A stretch of 64,000 bases of DNA from Dipteris shenzhenensis (Eukaryota > Polypodiophyta > Polypodiopsida > Gleicheniales): the NCBI GenBank assembly GCA_047967505.1, contig CM106538.1; one strand, given 5' to 3'. Under the pieces are notes generated by a model, which was not told the origin of the DNA, did no database searches, and worked only from the letters and a program-made list of their open reading frames with translations. The translations under genes were made by a program, and so were the position numbers. Positions 20,764 to 31,355 of the stretch are shown in pieces. The stretch's first letter is position 1. The number at the start of each line of letters is the position of its first letter.

Positions 20764-21545
20764 ATGTTGGTTATGTCATGCCCTGTAGGTAATAGTGATG
20801 GCTTTTGTAGTAGTTGCAACAAACCACAAATGAATATGAGGGGAGGAGTGCCCATGAGACATACATATGCGATGAAAGCATCCATCCTGAGTGCAGTAAT
20901 CCTGGCATGTGCAGACAGGCAGAAGATATTTTTTTCATTACTGAAGCTTGGATCTCCAAGCTAGATCCCCAACCTGATTGGCACTGCCCCAAGTTCTTTG
21001 ATGTAATCTTCTTGAAAGAATATCTCCGTGCACCTCCATGCCTAAGAAACCATCCCAAGTTCTATGCAGTTCCGTGACAGCACAGATGGGAGTCAACATA
21101 CACACTTTGGGTGAGGATTGCACCATTAATTGCCAATGATCGAGCCATTTTTTAGTGTAGAATGGAACATCCAAGGGACAATCACCTAAGCACTTCAACA
21201 ACATGAGACAACAATGCAAGGAAACATTGACCGCATCCTTCGACAAAGTGCTATCTTTTACAAAACCTTGGGATACATTCTAGAGGTCCCCAACCACATC
21301 AACCTCCATTTACCTACAGTCAATTTCAATCCCAATGGACATATTGATGCTTAGAATACAAGCATACTCTATCAAAGAGTCATCTTCTTAGAAGCACACC
21401 ACATATCTCTATTTGAACAAATGGTGGATATAGGCTTCATGGAAATAGAGCCAAATTGGTATGGTGCAAAGACACGCCACAAGTTCCACATCCACTGGAT
21501 TATGTGCATGGCATACCAACTCTGTGATCATAATAAGACAACCTG
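20764..21545 (+). pseudogene. Decayed coding region of unknown family
   Basis: Plus-strand frames show protein-like composition with several stops and shifts. Segments include HETYICDESIHPECSNPGMC, DIFFITEAWISKLDPQPDWH, NIDRILRQSAIFYKTLGYIL, FLEAHHISLFEQMVDIGFME and IEPNWYGAKTRHKFHIHWIM. The last two groups are in one frame with a single TAG between them. No domain is recognised. It may be part of a transposon-encoded protein or a host pseudogene. Overlapping minus-strand frames look less protein-like. Confidence 0.35.
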
Positions 21546-22565
21546 AGGATGGGTAATAAAATGGATATGGGGGTATGTTGACTCAACATGGACTTAAGTA
21601 GCATAGATTGTGTCTCTAGAGTAGTAGCAAAGCTCTGCTTGTACTTGCATAAGGCTAGGTATAACAAACCACAACAAGTGATCTAACCAAATAATAGAGG
21701 CTGAGCAGGAGGAATTAGGGTCAGTTCTTTTACACTGGCGCTTGAGAAAGGGACGAAAAGTATTCCAACAAATTTTCAAAAATTTCTTAGGGTCACGAAC
21801 TTTGTCTTGATGAAAGGGTCCTTTACTTCTGGCAAAACTAGGGTAGTACTCAAGCACTTAGATGAGTCAACATCCGAGAGCTTAATTTTGGAAAGATTGA
21901 AGAAAAATTCATTGGCTAAGAGATGCTTAGCTTGTAAAGCAAGGGTTTGGCAATGGTCCACCACTTTGGGAGCAAAACTACAAAAGAGTACTAGAGAGGT
22001 AATTGATTTTCAATAAAATTAGGAGTACTTCTAACTATGTGCATATTTGTGTGTGTGTGTGTGTTGCAAATTACTAAATAAAGAGATGTTATAACAGAGG
22101 ATAATTAACACATAGTACGAAGGAGAAGAATAAGAAATTTACTTTGACTTAAGGGTTAGAAATTTACTCATTAAATAAAGGCTTAAGCCAAAACAGTGTA
22201 ATACCTTAAACTAAACTAATGAAAAACGTAGTTAATGGTGTAGTCTAAAGTAGAAAATAGAGGGCTTATATGAATATATATATATATATATACACATATA
22301 TAACAGACAAGAAGTAGTGCCAAAGATAAGAGGACAAGCACGACAAACTACAGAGGCGAGAGGGTATATTGATTACATGCACAAAGCAAGTAAGCTATAG
22401 TTCCTAAGCAACATACTAAAAGAAGACAAAGCTAAAGGGTCAAAAGTGAAGAGAGACTATGAATAGCTGCCTACAACCAACCTGAGAACTTAGAGCAAAG
22501 AGTACGATCAATGCCATAGTTAAGTCAGTGGAAAAGTTTGAGAGTTTTCAATCAAGAGCATGCTT
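21546..22565. other. Spacer left of copia B, no gene seen
   Basis: Holds a short TG run (about 22050-22065) and a TA run (about 22273-22300). A minus-strand stretch near 21600-21960 has some protein-like segments but is not assignable. Confidence 0.5.
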
Positions 22566-22865
22566 TGTTAGATATGCTCAATGCCCCACCCTCCTAGTAA
22601 CTAGTAGTGGTCCAAGGTGCTCAAGTTGTAAGGCCCCCATATGAGGAGAAGCCATGTGTGAGCTCGGGACACTAGATGGGATCTTGACTTGCACGTCAGA
22701 TGAGGTTTATCAATGAGACTATTGATGGTAGAAAGGTGATTGTGTGGAAGCTCCCTACTCTTGCTGGGGCCTAGGGGCCAACTGGCCCCCTTGGAGGGGG
22801 TTCGGGGGCGAGAGCCCCCGAGGCAATGGTATAGGGAATATTCCTTGAATATTTCATGGATGACT

Positions 22866-22916
22866 AGTCGGTTCCATCGACTAGGTTGATTGGTCGGTTC
22901 CACCGACTACGTTGAT
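22866..22916 (+). promoter_or_regulatory. Copia B U3 stem-loop repeats (two units)
   Basis: Tandem units of the form ACTAGTCGGTTCC then ACCGACTA can each fold into a short stem (AGTCGG with CCGACT). They sit just upstream of the LTR TATA box, where tandem U3 motifs often act as enhancers. Confidence 0.5.
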
Positions 22917-22935
22917 CCGACTACCGCCCTCATAG

Positions 22936-22943
22936 CTATAAAG
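22936..22943 (+). promoter_or_regulatory. Copia B 5' LTR TATA box
   Basis: CTATAAAG within the LTR, conserved in the 3' LTR at about 38891. Confidence 0.6.
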
Positions 22944-23185
22944 AGGCAACCTCCCTAGTCCATTATATTAGATCAGTTCAAATCAGATCAAATATTTTAG
23001 CTAGTAGCTCTTCACCTAGTATCTATCTAGATCACCATCTAAGCTCCACTGTGAGAGCACATGGGTGGATGGAGCCATCATCTGTACTACGTCAGTATTG
23101 AAGGAAAATTTTGTTCCTCTCCAGTTTGCTGTGTACTCTCTATTCTTTGTTTAGTTTTTGTTCTGCTGCACCGTGTAATTTAACA

Positions 23186-23198
23186 TGGTATCAGAGCC
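23186..23198 (+). other. Copia B primer binding site
   Basis: TGGTATCAGAGCC directly follows the 5' LTR and matches initiator tRNA-Met. Confidence 0.92.
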
Positions 23199-23262
23199 CA
23201 CCAAGCGGCTCTAAGGATCAAAGAGTAGAAGAGAGGCAAGGGCTTAAATAGCATACAGAGTG

Positions 23263-23672
23263 ATGGCAACAGGAAGTGGCTCGAGTTTAATAGCTGTAGC
23301 TGCACCAGCTGCACTAACAATCTAGACGCTAAGAATTCACCCACCAGCCTTCACTAAAGGCAAGCTAGATGGTACAAACTACACTCTGTGGAAGTTTAAA
23401 ATTAATGTTATTCTAGATTCATATGAGCTTCTAGAGACAATACTGGGGACTAAGAACCACAAGGCACCCCTGACCCAGCAAATCCGGGGAGTATGATACC
23501 TTCTAATGTCAGCCTTCTATGAACTTGGAAACATAGGAATGTAGATGCTCTATGTGCCCTAGTTACAAGTACTACTGATAATGTTTTGACCTTGATTCAG
23601 CATACATCTAAGGCAATTGTGGCTTGGAACATATCGAAGAGTCAGTATGAGACGCGGAATCGGACAAGGAGA
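23263..23672 (+). pseudogene. Copia B gag N-terminus (truncated)
   Basis: Begins MATGSGSSLIAVAAPAALTI, followed by a TAG. It continues in the same frame to FTKGKLDGTNYTLWKFKINV, the usual copia gag opening. Further on, QHTSKAIVAW and SQYETRNRTR correspond to the middle of gag. Homology stops at about 23672, where copia C LTR sequence takes over. The rest of gag and the protease are lost. Confidence 0.8.
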
Positions 23673-24154
23673 GGGTAGATGGAGCATTCACTGGGGCAGC
23701 CCACTCTCGAGTTGCGGGGCTCTTTTGGAGCCTCAGATGATCTCGGATGGCTCTAGGCCGAACGATAACCGTGGGTTAGTTGCTCTGTTTTGTGCACCGG
23801 TTCTATCGTATGGTCGGTGGCCTACCCCCAGTCGATCGTTTTGGGTGGACTAGGTCGGTCACCCAATTGAGCCTAACTGACTACGGCTGGTGGCTATATA
23901 AGAGCAAGCTCGTGAAGCCCATTTCATCACTGGCTATAGCAACCCTGATTCCTTAGCATCCAGCCTCCGTCTTCTACTATTTCCAGCATGCCATCGAAGC
24001 TTCTTTCATAGGAGTGCATGGTTGGGAGGCAGCGCCATCTATTGTATCAATTCTACAGTAATCAAAATTTTGATTCTCCATACGATCTTGTCTTCTCTCT
24101 TGTGTACGAGATCCTGTTATCTGTTGAGCATAGATGTTGTATTATTTTCTTACA
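23673..24154 (+). repeat. Copia C 5' LTR (left end missing)
   Basis: The last 220 bp (GCAACCCTGATTCCTTAGCA to CTTACA) match the 3' LTR. Upstream is GC-richer DNA with a TATA box (GGCTATATAAGAGC, about 23893) that the 3' LTR lacks. Either the 3' LTR has an internal deletion or the upstream part is a different sequence. The true left end cannot be placed. Confidence 0.65.
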
Positions 24155-24167
24155 TGGTATCAGAGCC
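24155..24167 (+). other. Copia C primer binding site
   Basis: TGGTATCAGAGCC directly after the CTTACA end of the LTR. Confidence 0.92.
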
Positions 24168-24224
24168 TAGACTTTGGCAAGAAGCTTTGGTAGTGTGTTT
24201 TTGTTTGGGAACAGATTGTGAAAC

Positions 24225-25085
24225 ATGGCCCAGCCTGCAAGATTGCGAATCCCACCGTTCGGCGAAAGCAAAAGTTGGAGGGCTCTAATTATCCTCTTTG
24301 GAAGTTCAAGTTGAAGACCATCCTAAGCGCATATGAGCTTTGGGACACTGCTATTGAGGTGGATGTGAGGCCAGTTCCGAGACCGGATCCAGCCAATGCA
24401 GGACAACAGATAGTACTAACTACGGATGAGATTCTTGCATGGACAAGAAGAAATGCGGATGCGCTGTGTTCTATTGTCTGTAGTGTTAGTGATTCTGTCA
24501 TGGTGTTAATTCAACATGTCACCACAGCGGAGGAGGCATGGACGGTCTTGAAAAATCAGTACAAGACCATGAATCAGACTTGGATTCAGAATCTGGAGAC
24601 TCAACTTGCGAACGAGAAGTTGTCTGAGTCTAAAGCAACAGAGAAGTTCATCACCAGGGTGAAGAATCTGCGCGATCAGATGACTGCAATTGGCATCACC
24701 ATCACCAGTGAGAATCTAGCATGAAGGTGCATACGGATTCTCCCACCAAAGTACGATGGTCTTGTTATAGCACTGAATACATAGAACATAAATTTGTCCC
24801 TCAACTTTGAGGATTTCAGTGCGATGCTTCTAGAGGAGGAGATGCGTCAAAAGAGGAGGATTGGAGAATATTCAGCTTGCTGGACCGGATCAAAGAAAGG
24901 TAAGGGTAAGGACTCTGGTAACCCATCTTCTTCTGATGATAAAAAGAGAAAGAAGGAGATCAAGTGCTTCTATTGCAACAAGGCAAGGCACAAGTAGAAT
25001 GAGTGCCAAAAGAAAATTGTAGATGAGTAGAACGGAGTAAAGAAAGAGTCCAGCAATAGCACGCAGGCAGTACCATAGAGCTGTT
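24225..25085 (+). pseudogene. Copia C gag with first zinc knuckle (broken)
   Basis: An ATG at 24225 opens MAQPARLRIPPFGESK. A one-base insertion near 24270 moves the frame to LEGSNYPLWKFKLKTILSAY. Copia gag then continues (AEEAWTVLKNQYKTMNQTW; KFITRVKNLRDQMTAIGI) to a TGA at 24722-24724. After that come LNFEDFSAMLLEEEMRQKRR and a damaged zinc knuckle (CFYCNKARHK then a stop, instead of CX2CX4HX4C). Confidence 0.85.
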
Positions 25086-25107
25086 CATAGCAATTGAGGA
25101 GATTTGC

Positions 25108-26110
25108 ATGGAGGCAGTTCATGTAGCTGCAGATGAACCTTGGATCATTGACAGTGGTGCATCGTGCCACATGACCAGTCGGAAGGATTGGTATACCTCT
25201 CTACAGTCGGTAGGGAATGACATCATGGTAGCAGTCCACAATGATGCAAAATTTCTAGCAAAAGGAAAAGGTATGATTGCTCTCAAGTCAGATGGAGTTG
25301 TAAAACAGTTGTTCGATGTTCTTTATGTGCCAGATATCAAGAGGAACTTGTTGTTCATTTTTGCAATCACGGATCGGGACCTCAAAGTTCAATTTGATAA
25401 GAATGGTGCATAGATCCTAGATCTTCAAGGGAAGGTCATTGGTAAAGGTACATGACGCAACAACATTTATGAACTCTCAGCTTTTAGTGCTCGAGCAGAT
25501 GTGAAGAACACTAAGCTGTGGCATGAGAGGTTTGGTCATCTAAACCTTAGTTCTTTGAAGGAGATGCATAAAAGTGGAATGATTGCAGACCTACCAAAAA
25601 TTTTAGATTTGCCCGATGTATGTGAAGCTTGCATGATGGGCAAGCAGCATCGGCAGCCCTTTCCTAAAGAGGCCGATAGGGCAAAGGTCCTCTAGAGCTC
25701 GTTCACATGGACCTCTGCAGAAAGATGGAGACAGAAGCTTTGGGTGGTTCCTTCTATTTCATGATGATCGATGAGTACAGTAGAAGGATATGGATATAGT
25801 TCCTAAAGATGAAAGATGAGGCTTTCAGTAGGTTCAAGGAATGGCATGTAATGGTCGAGAAAGAATCGGGGAGGAAGGTGAAGAAGTTGAGATCAGACAG
25901 AGGTGGAGAGTTCACATCGACTGAATTCGAGAGTTATTGCAAAAGTCACGGAATCAAGAGGCAAAACCCCCACCACATACATCATAGCAAAATGGAGTAG
26001 CAAAATGCAAGATGTGCATCATCTGCAAAATGGGCTGGAGTATGATGAAAGGGAAAGATTTGCTAAAGACTTTCTAGGCTGAAGCATGTAACAGTGTAGT
26101 TTGCATCCTA
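25108..26110 (+). pseudogene. Copia C protease-integrase, first copy (broken)
   Basis: Protease active site WIIDSGASCHMTSRKDWYTS, then pre-integrase (LWHERFGHLNLSSLKEMH; CEACMMGKQHRQPFP) and integrase (HMDLCRKME; KLRSDRGGEFTSTEF). It is broken by stops near 25411, 25455, 25693 and 25797 and by a frameshift before the third catalytic motif. It ends at the duplication join. Confidence 0.85.
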
Positions 26111-26111
26111 T

Positions 26112-27330
26112 GCATCAAAAGATGAGGACTGGAGAAGATTCGGCTTTCTGGACTGGATCGAAGAAAGGTAAGGGTAAAGACTCTGGTAACCAATCTTCTT
26201 CTGATGATAAAAAGAGAAAGAAGAAGATCAAGTGCTTCTATTGCAACAAGGTAGGGCACAAGCAGAATGAGTGCCGAAAGAAGATTGTAGATGAGAAGAA
26301 CGGAGTAAAGAAAGAGTCCAACAACAACGCATAGGTAGTACCACTAGAGCTGTTCGTCGCAATTGAGGAGATTTGCACGGAGGCAATTCATGTACTTGCA
26401 GATGAACCATGGATCATTGACAGTGGTGCATTGCACCACATGACCAGTCGAAAAGATTGGTATACCTCTCTACAGTCGGTAGGGAATGACATCCTGGTAG
26501 TAGTCAGCAATGATGCAAAATGTCCAGGAAAAGAAAAAGGTACGATTGCTCTCAAGTCAGATGGAGTTGTAAAACAGTTGTCCGATGTTCTTTATGTGTT
26601 GGATATCAAGAGGAGCTTGTTGCCCATTTTTGCGATCACGGATCGGGACCCCAAAGTTCAATTCAATAAGAATGGTGCACAGATTCTGTATCTTCAAGGG
26701 AAGGTCATTGGTAAAGGTATACGGCTCAACAACATTTACAAACTCTTAGCTTTCAGTGCTCGAGTAGATGTGAAGAACACTAAGCTGTGGCATGAGAGGT
26801 TTGGTCATCTAAACCTTAGTTCTTTGAAGGAGATGCATAAAAGTGGAATGATTGCAGACATATTAGAAATTTCGAATCTGCTTGATGTATGTGAAGCTTG
26901 CATGATGGGCAAGCAGCATCGGTAGCCCTTTCCTAAAGAGGCCAGCAGGGCAAAGGCTCCTCTAGAGCTCATTCACATGGACCTCTACAGAAAGATGGAG
27001 ACGGAAGCTTTGGGTGGTTCCTCCTACTTCATGACACTGATCGATGACTATAGTAGAAGGATATGGATATACTTTCTGAAGACTAAAGACGAGGCTTTTA
27101 GTAGGTTCAAGGAATGGCATGTAATGGTCGAGAAAGAAACAGGGAGGAAGGTGAAGAAGTTGAGATCAGACAGAGGTGGAGAGTTCACATCAACTGAATT
27201 CAAAAGTCACTACAAAAGTCACGAAATCAAGAGGCAAAAATGCACGCCACATACATCACAGCAAAATGGAGTAGCAGAATGCAAGACACACATCATCTAT
27301 GAAATGGGCCGGAGCATGATGAAAGGGTAA
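26112..27330 (+). pseudogene. Copia C zinc knuckle-protease-integrase, second copy (broken)
   Basis: This copy keeps an intact CCHC knuckle (CFYCNKVGHKQNEC), a protease site changed to DSGAL, and integrase with HMDLYRKM, KLRSDRGGEF and QQNGVAECK, so all three acidic positions remain. Stops occur at about 26332 (after NNNA), 26923 and 27328. It connects directly to the rest of pol, so it is the copy in normal pol context. Confidence 0.85.
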
Positions 27331-27333
27331 CAT

Positions 27334-27793
27334 TTGCCAAAGACTTTTTGGGTTGAAGCATGTAACTCTGCAGTTTACATCTTGAATCATAGGTACATGA
27401 AGGCTTTGAACATGATGACTCCACTACAAGCCTCTTCTAGTAAGAAACCTTCAGCTGCACATTCCAGAGTTTTTGGATGTGACTGTTTTGTGCATGTCCC
27501 TGATGCTACCAGGACCAAATGGGAACCAAAGAGCTGGAAGTGTATTTTCTTGGGCTATAGTGAAGAGGCAAAGGGTTACCGTCTCTATAACTCTATTACC
27601 AAGAAAGTAATTGTAAGTCACGATGTGATCTTCTCAGAACAGCCGCATCAATTGGAGGAGGATGCTTCCTTCCCAGACAACCAGGACCAGGATATCCAAC
27701 TAGTACCACCACCAATAGTAGACCGAACTCCCCCAACGTTGCTTGGGAGGATTCAAGAGAAAGAAGATAAAGAAGAGCCTGCAGAACCACAAT
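27334..27793 (+). pseudogene. Copia C integrase C-terminal region and linker
   Basis: PKTFWVEACNSAVYILNHRY, the GCDCFVHVPDATRTKW motif and CIFLGYSEEAKGYRLYN are typical of the copia integrase C-terminal region. An acidic, Gln/Pro-rich linker follows. A TAG at 27793-27795 ends the frame, and a related frame resumes at about 27910 with the RT N-terminus. Confidence 0.8.
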
Positions 27794-27921
27794 AGCAACG
27801 GCCATTCCCGAAGTGGGTAAAGTAGCTTTTGGATGGTAGAGAAACTCAAGCCATTGAGGAGGAACCATCCGAACACTGCCGGTCCAAGAGATTAGAGGAG
27901 CAAGGAAGGGCATAGGAACAA

Positions 27922-28745
27922 TTGGTCAACTATGCTTTGATGATAGAAGTGATCCATACTGATGAACCCAAGTGTCTTGAAGAGGCACAGGGTGATGATA
28001 GGTGGATGGAGGCTATGCACTTAGGGTATGGCTCCATAATGAAGAACAACACTTGGGACCTTATGGATCGTCCACCAAAATGCAAGGTAATCGGAACCAA
28101 GTGGGTGTACAAGACCAAGTACAAGTCCGACGGCACGTTGGATAAGTACAAGGCTCGGGTCATGGCAAAAGGATTTGCACAGGTACATGGTTTTGATTAT
28201 CAAGATACTTTTGCTCCCACAGCTCGACTAACCACAATTCGTAGTGTTTTGGCTTTAGCTACCCAAGAAGTTGGCCCGTGTTTTAGGTGGATGTGAAATT
28301 TGCCTTTCTAAATGGAGATCTCAAGGAGGAGGTATACATGGAACAACCGTCCAAGTTTTGAGATCCTCGGTTCAGAAGGTAAAGTTTGCAAACTGAAGAA
28401 GGCACTTTACGGGCTGAAACATGCCCTACAATCATGGTGCCAGCGAATTGATGCCTACTTTCTACAAAACGGGTTTAGGAGAAGCCCATCTGATGCAAAT
28501 TTGTATATCTTTAGAGAAGGAGGCAAGTGTATGATCATGGTCCTTTATGTGGATGACCTTGTCATAACAGGGAACCATGAAGAGAAGATCTCATAGACGA
28601 AGCATTTGCTTGGAAGAGAGTTTGAAATAACAGACCTCAGACTGATGCATTTCTGTTTGGGGATTGAAGTTTTGCAGGAGTTGAAACAGATCTTCATTTC
28701 ACAGCTGAAGTATGCTGGAGAGATACTGAAGGTATTTGGCATGGC
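27922..28745 (+). pseudogene. Copia C reverse transcriptase (broken)
   Basis: RT motifs in order: [40 protein letters not shown], a frameshift in the [19 protein letters not shown] region near 28285-28320, [17 protein letters not shown], and the active site VLYVDDLVITGN. A TAG at 28594-28596 follows. The next motif (LMHFCLGIEV) is present in frame after it. Confidence 0.85.
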
Positions 28746-29518
28746 TGAGTACAAGGACAGTTGGTACCCCTATGGAAGTTGATGCGAAGCTCTCAAACGA
28801 GGATTCATCACCATTGGTGGATGAAGCGAAGTACAGAAGGCTTGTGGGCAGCTTGATTTACCTGTGCAACACACGGCCGGACATCAATTTTGTGACTGGT
28901 GTACTAAGCAAGTTTTCCTATAAGCCCCAGGAGAACCATTGGAGGGTAGGGATGCGAGTGCTGAAATACATCAAAGGCACACTTGGTTATGGCATCACCT
29001 GTAACAAGGGCAACATCGAGACCGGATTCTGTGACTTGGATTGGGTAGGAGACGTGGACAGCAGGAGATCAATGACAGGGTATTGTTTCTCACTTGGATC
29101 TGGAGTTGTGTCATGGGTCAGTAAGAAGCAGCCCACAGTTGCTCTTTCTTCTACCGAGGCCGAGTACAAATCTGCATGCTTTGCTTCTTGCGAGACAGTG
29201 TGGTTGAGGAGGATTTTGGGGGACATGGGTGCAGTGCAGAACAAGCCTAGTACGTAGTTATCATGTGACAATCAGAGTTGCATGGCGATTGCAAAGAACC
29301 CGGTGTTCCACGCTCGCACAAAACACATTGAGATTCAATATTACTTTGTACATGAGCTCATCATGGATGGAGAGGTCGACTTGGTGTACTGTCCGACTAC
29401 AGAGAATGCTGTAGACATCTTCACGAAGGCTCTTGGAAGAGGCTTGCTAGAGAGGCATCTTCATCGACTTGGCATTGGGCCGAAAAGTAAGTTCACTTGC
29501 AGGTGGACATTGAGGGGG
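28746..29518 (+). pseudogene. Copia C RNase H (broken)
   Basis: Encodes KYRRLVGSLIYLCNTRPDIN, GFCDLDWVGDVDSRRSMTGY (catalytic Asp region), KKQPTVALSSTEAEYKSACF and NPVFHARTKHIEIQYYFVHE, ending with VDIFTKALG. A TAG at about 29255 and a frame change interrupt it. The element-sense purine tract TTGAGGGGG at 29510-29518 precedes the 3' LTR. Confidence 0.85.
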
Positions 29519-29936
29519 TGCTAGATATCAATGCTCCACTCTTGTGTAACAACGCAGGAACAGCTAACTCTACTTGCAAGCCCCCCATATGAGGAGAAGG
29601 CATTTGAGTAGCTCGGTTATCTGGTAGGTCCTAGTTTGGACACCAGATGGGGGCCATGTGTGGTCTGATGGTTGGACAGCTTCAGATAGAGTTGGCACAC
29701 CGCCAACTAGGCTACATGCAACCCTGATTCCTTAGCATCATCCAACCTCTGTCTTCTACTATTTCCAACATGCCATCGAAGGTTCTTTCATAAGAGCGCA
29801 CGGTTGGGAGGCAGTGCCATCTATTGTATCAGTTCTATAGTAATATAATTTTTGATTCTCCATACTATCTTGTTTTCTCTCTTGCGTAGGAGATCCTGTT
29901 ATCTGTTGAGCACAGACATTGTATTATTTTGTTACA
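29519..29936 (+). repeat. Copia C 3' LTR
   Basis: Begins TGCTAGATATC after a purine tract and ends TTGTTACA. Its last 220 bp match the 5' LTR end. Its first part, including CCCCATATGAGGAGAAG, resembles the start of the copia B LTR, which suggests that B and C are related families. Confidence 0.8.
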
Positions 29937-30868
29937 AAGATATGGTTGCTCACTTACCTACAGTAGCAAAAATCAAAGAACCATGTGACGCTTGCATGAT
30001 GGGCAAGCAATAGAGAAAGGCATTCCCACAAGAAAGTAAGAATAGAGCAAACACTCGTCTAGAGTTGGTGCATGTTCACTTATGCAGTAAGATGCCTACA
30101 CAGGCCCTGGGGGGATCTGCCTATTTTTTATTGATTGTTGGTGACTATAGTAGGAAGATGTGGGTGTACTTTTTTCGCAAAAAGGTTCAAGCTTTTGGTA
30201 AATTGAAAGAATGGTTGTAGCTTGTTGAAAATGAAATAAGGAGAAAAGTGAAGAAAATCAGATCGAATGGTGGTGGTGAGTTTGTTTCTACAGAGTTTGG
30301 AGATTTTTGCAAGAGCAAAGGGATCAAGCAACAAACGACGACACCACATACGCCTCAGCAAAATTTGGTTGTTGAACATCGAATGTGGACCACCGTGGAG
30401 ATGGGGAGGTGTATGCTGAAAGGTGCTAGATTGCCAAACCACTTTTGGGCTGAGGCTATCAATACTATGGTTTACATCCTTAATTGCAGCTATACAAAGG
30501 CATTGAAAGGCAAAACACCACGTGAGGCTTACAGTGGTAAGAAGCCATTTGTCTCCCATTTTAGAACGTTTGGGTGTGAATGCTATGCACATGTACCAGA
30601 CAAAGAGAGAAACAAGCTACAACCAAAAACCACCAAATGTATCTTTTTAAGCTATTGTGATGAGAAGAAAGCCTATAAGTTGTATGACCGAGAGGCAAAG
30701 AATATCATAGCGAGCCATGATGTGGTGTTCAGGGAGAAACCACATGCAGTGGAGGTAGAGAAGAGCTCTTTGACTTTATCATCAAGCGAAGAGGTAATTC
30801 ACTATGGACCTATTCCAGGAGCTATAAAGGAGGAGGAAATATCATATGATGAAGGTATAAGTCACTAA
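29937..30868 (+). pseudogene. Copia B pre-integrase and integrase (two catalytic Asp lost)
   Basis: Resumes copia B at KDMVAHLPTV, with the zinc-site end CDACMMGKQ followed by a TAG. The first catalytic motif reads LVHVHLCSKM (His where Asp is expected). The second reads IRSNGGGEF (Asn for Asp). The third keeps Glu (QQNLVVEHR). The later GCECYAHVPDKERNK and CIFLSYCDEKKAYKLYD blocks are well preserved in a 206-codon frame from 30248. Confidence 0.85.
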
Positions 30869-31131
30869 CCTATTGTTACACCACCGGAAAAGCCATTGCC
30901 ATGATGGGTAAGGCAACTCTACGACCATGATAAGCACATGCCTATGTCTGTTGAGAAACATGTAGATGGACCAAGATAGTCTCAAAGAATCGAGGAGAAA
31001 AGAAGGGCTTCTGCTCACTTAGTCAATATGGCCTTTATGGCTAAGATTATTGCAGAAGTAAAGGAGCCTACAAGTTTGGAGGAAGCACTTGCAGATCGAG
31101 ATTGGAAAAATGCTATGCAAGTAGAATATGA
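30869..31131 (+). pseudogene. Copia B RT N-terminus up to the copia D insertion
   Basis: Reads RIEEKRRASAHLVNMAFMAK and SLEEALADRDWKNAMQVEYD, the normal start of the copia RT region. It is cut at 31131 by copia D. The sequence continues after D at 37037 with SIMKNKTWELVDQPP. Confidence 0.8.
31127..31131 (+). other. Copia D target-site duplication, left (TATGA)
   Basis: TATGA here and at 37032-37036. Five-base duplications are typical of copia integrases. Confidence 0.9.
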
Positions 31132-31302
31132 TGAGAGTGCTCTCAACGGAAGCAAGAACGGAAGAAGGAGAGAGAGAGACAGAGAGCCACACAAGTTTTG
31201 GTGGGTGCATAACCACCCTAATCTTCTTTTTCATTCATTTATATATGTGTTTGAGTATTGTACATAACTGGGGTTAAGGCACAGTGACCTTTAACCCCCA
31301 CA
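31132..31302 (-). repeat. Copia D 3' LTR
   Basis: 171 bp, identical base for base to 36861-37031. In element sense it runs from TGTGGGGGTTAAAGG to GAGCACTCTCA. It contains a TATA-like CATATATAAATG, a CT-rich stretch and a palindromic end (TTGAGAGCACTCTCAA when the following base is included). Confidence 0.95.
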
Positions 31303-31318
31303 ACCTCCCACTTAAAGG
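31303..31318 (-). other. Copia D polypurine tract
   Basis: Element-sense AAGTGGGAGGT immediately before the 3' LTR. Confidence 0.75.
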
Positions 31319-31355
31319 ACAATGTGCCTTTAAGGAAGAACAACCAGTGAGCATA

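Larger units (their letters stand above)
22566..23185 (+). repeat. Copia B 5' LTR
   Basis: Starts TGTTAG and ends TTAACA. It contains a TATA box (CTATAAAGAGG, 22936) and, upstream of it, two copies of a stem-forming unit AGTCGGTTCCAYCGACT near 22866-22910. The partner LTR has three such units. Confidence 0.9.
24840..27355 (+). repeat. 1.27-kb direct duplication within copia C
   Basis: The segment from about 24843 to 26110 is repeated from about 26112 to 27378, offset about 1,269 bp (for example TGGATCATTGACAGTGG at 25141 and 26410). The join near 26110 fuses integrase (NSVVCIL) back to the gag C-terminus (HQKMRTGEDS). This is consistent with unequal recombination or template switching. The copies have since diverged by several percent. 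Confidence 0.85.
23673..29936 (+). mobile_element. Copia C, Ty1/copia element inside copia B, with an internal duplication
   Basis: A plus-strand element with a left-truncated 5' LTR, primer site at 24155, broken gag-pol, polypurine tract and 3' LTR 29519-29936. A 1.27-kb direct duplication covers zinc knuckle, protease and part of integrase. On its right, B resumes in the pre-integrase region; on its left, B stops in gag. One deletion removing B gag-protease together with the start of the C 5' LTR explains both. Confidence 0.85.

Noticed and set aside
23186-23198. tRNA-Met gene fragments at the TGGTATCAGAGCC sites
   Set aside because: Each site directly follows an LTR and only the 3' complement of the tRNA is present, so they are primer binding sites.
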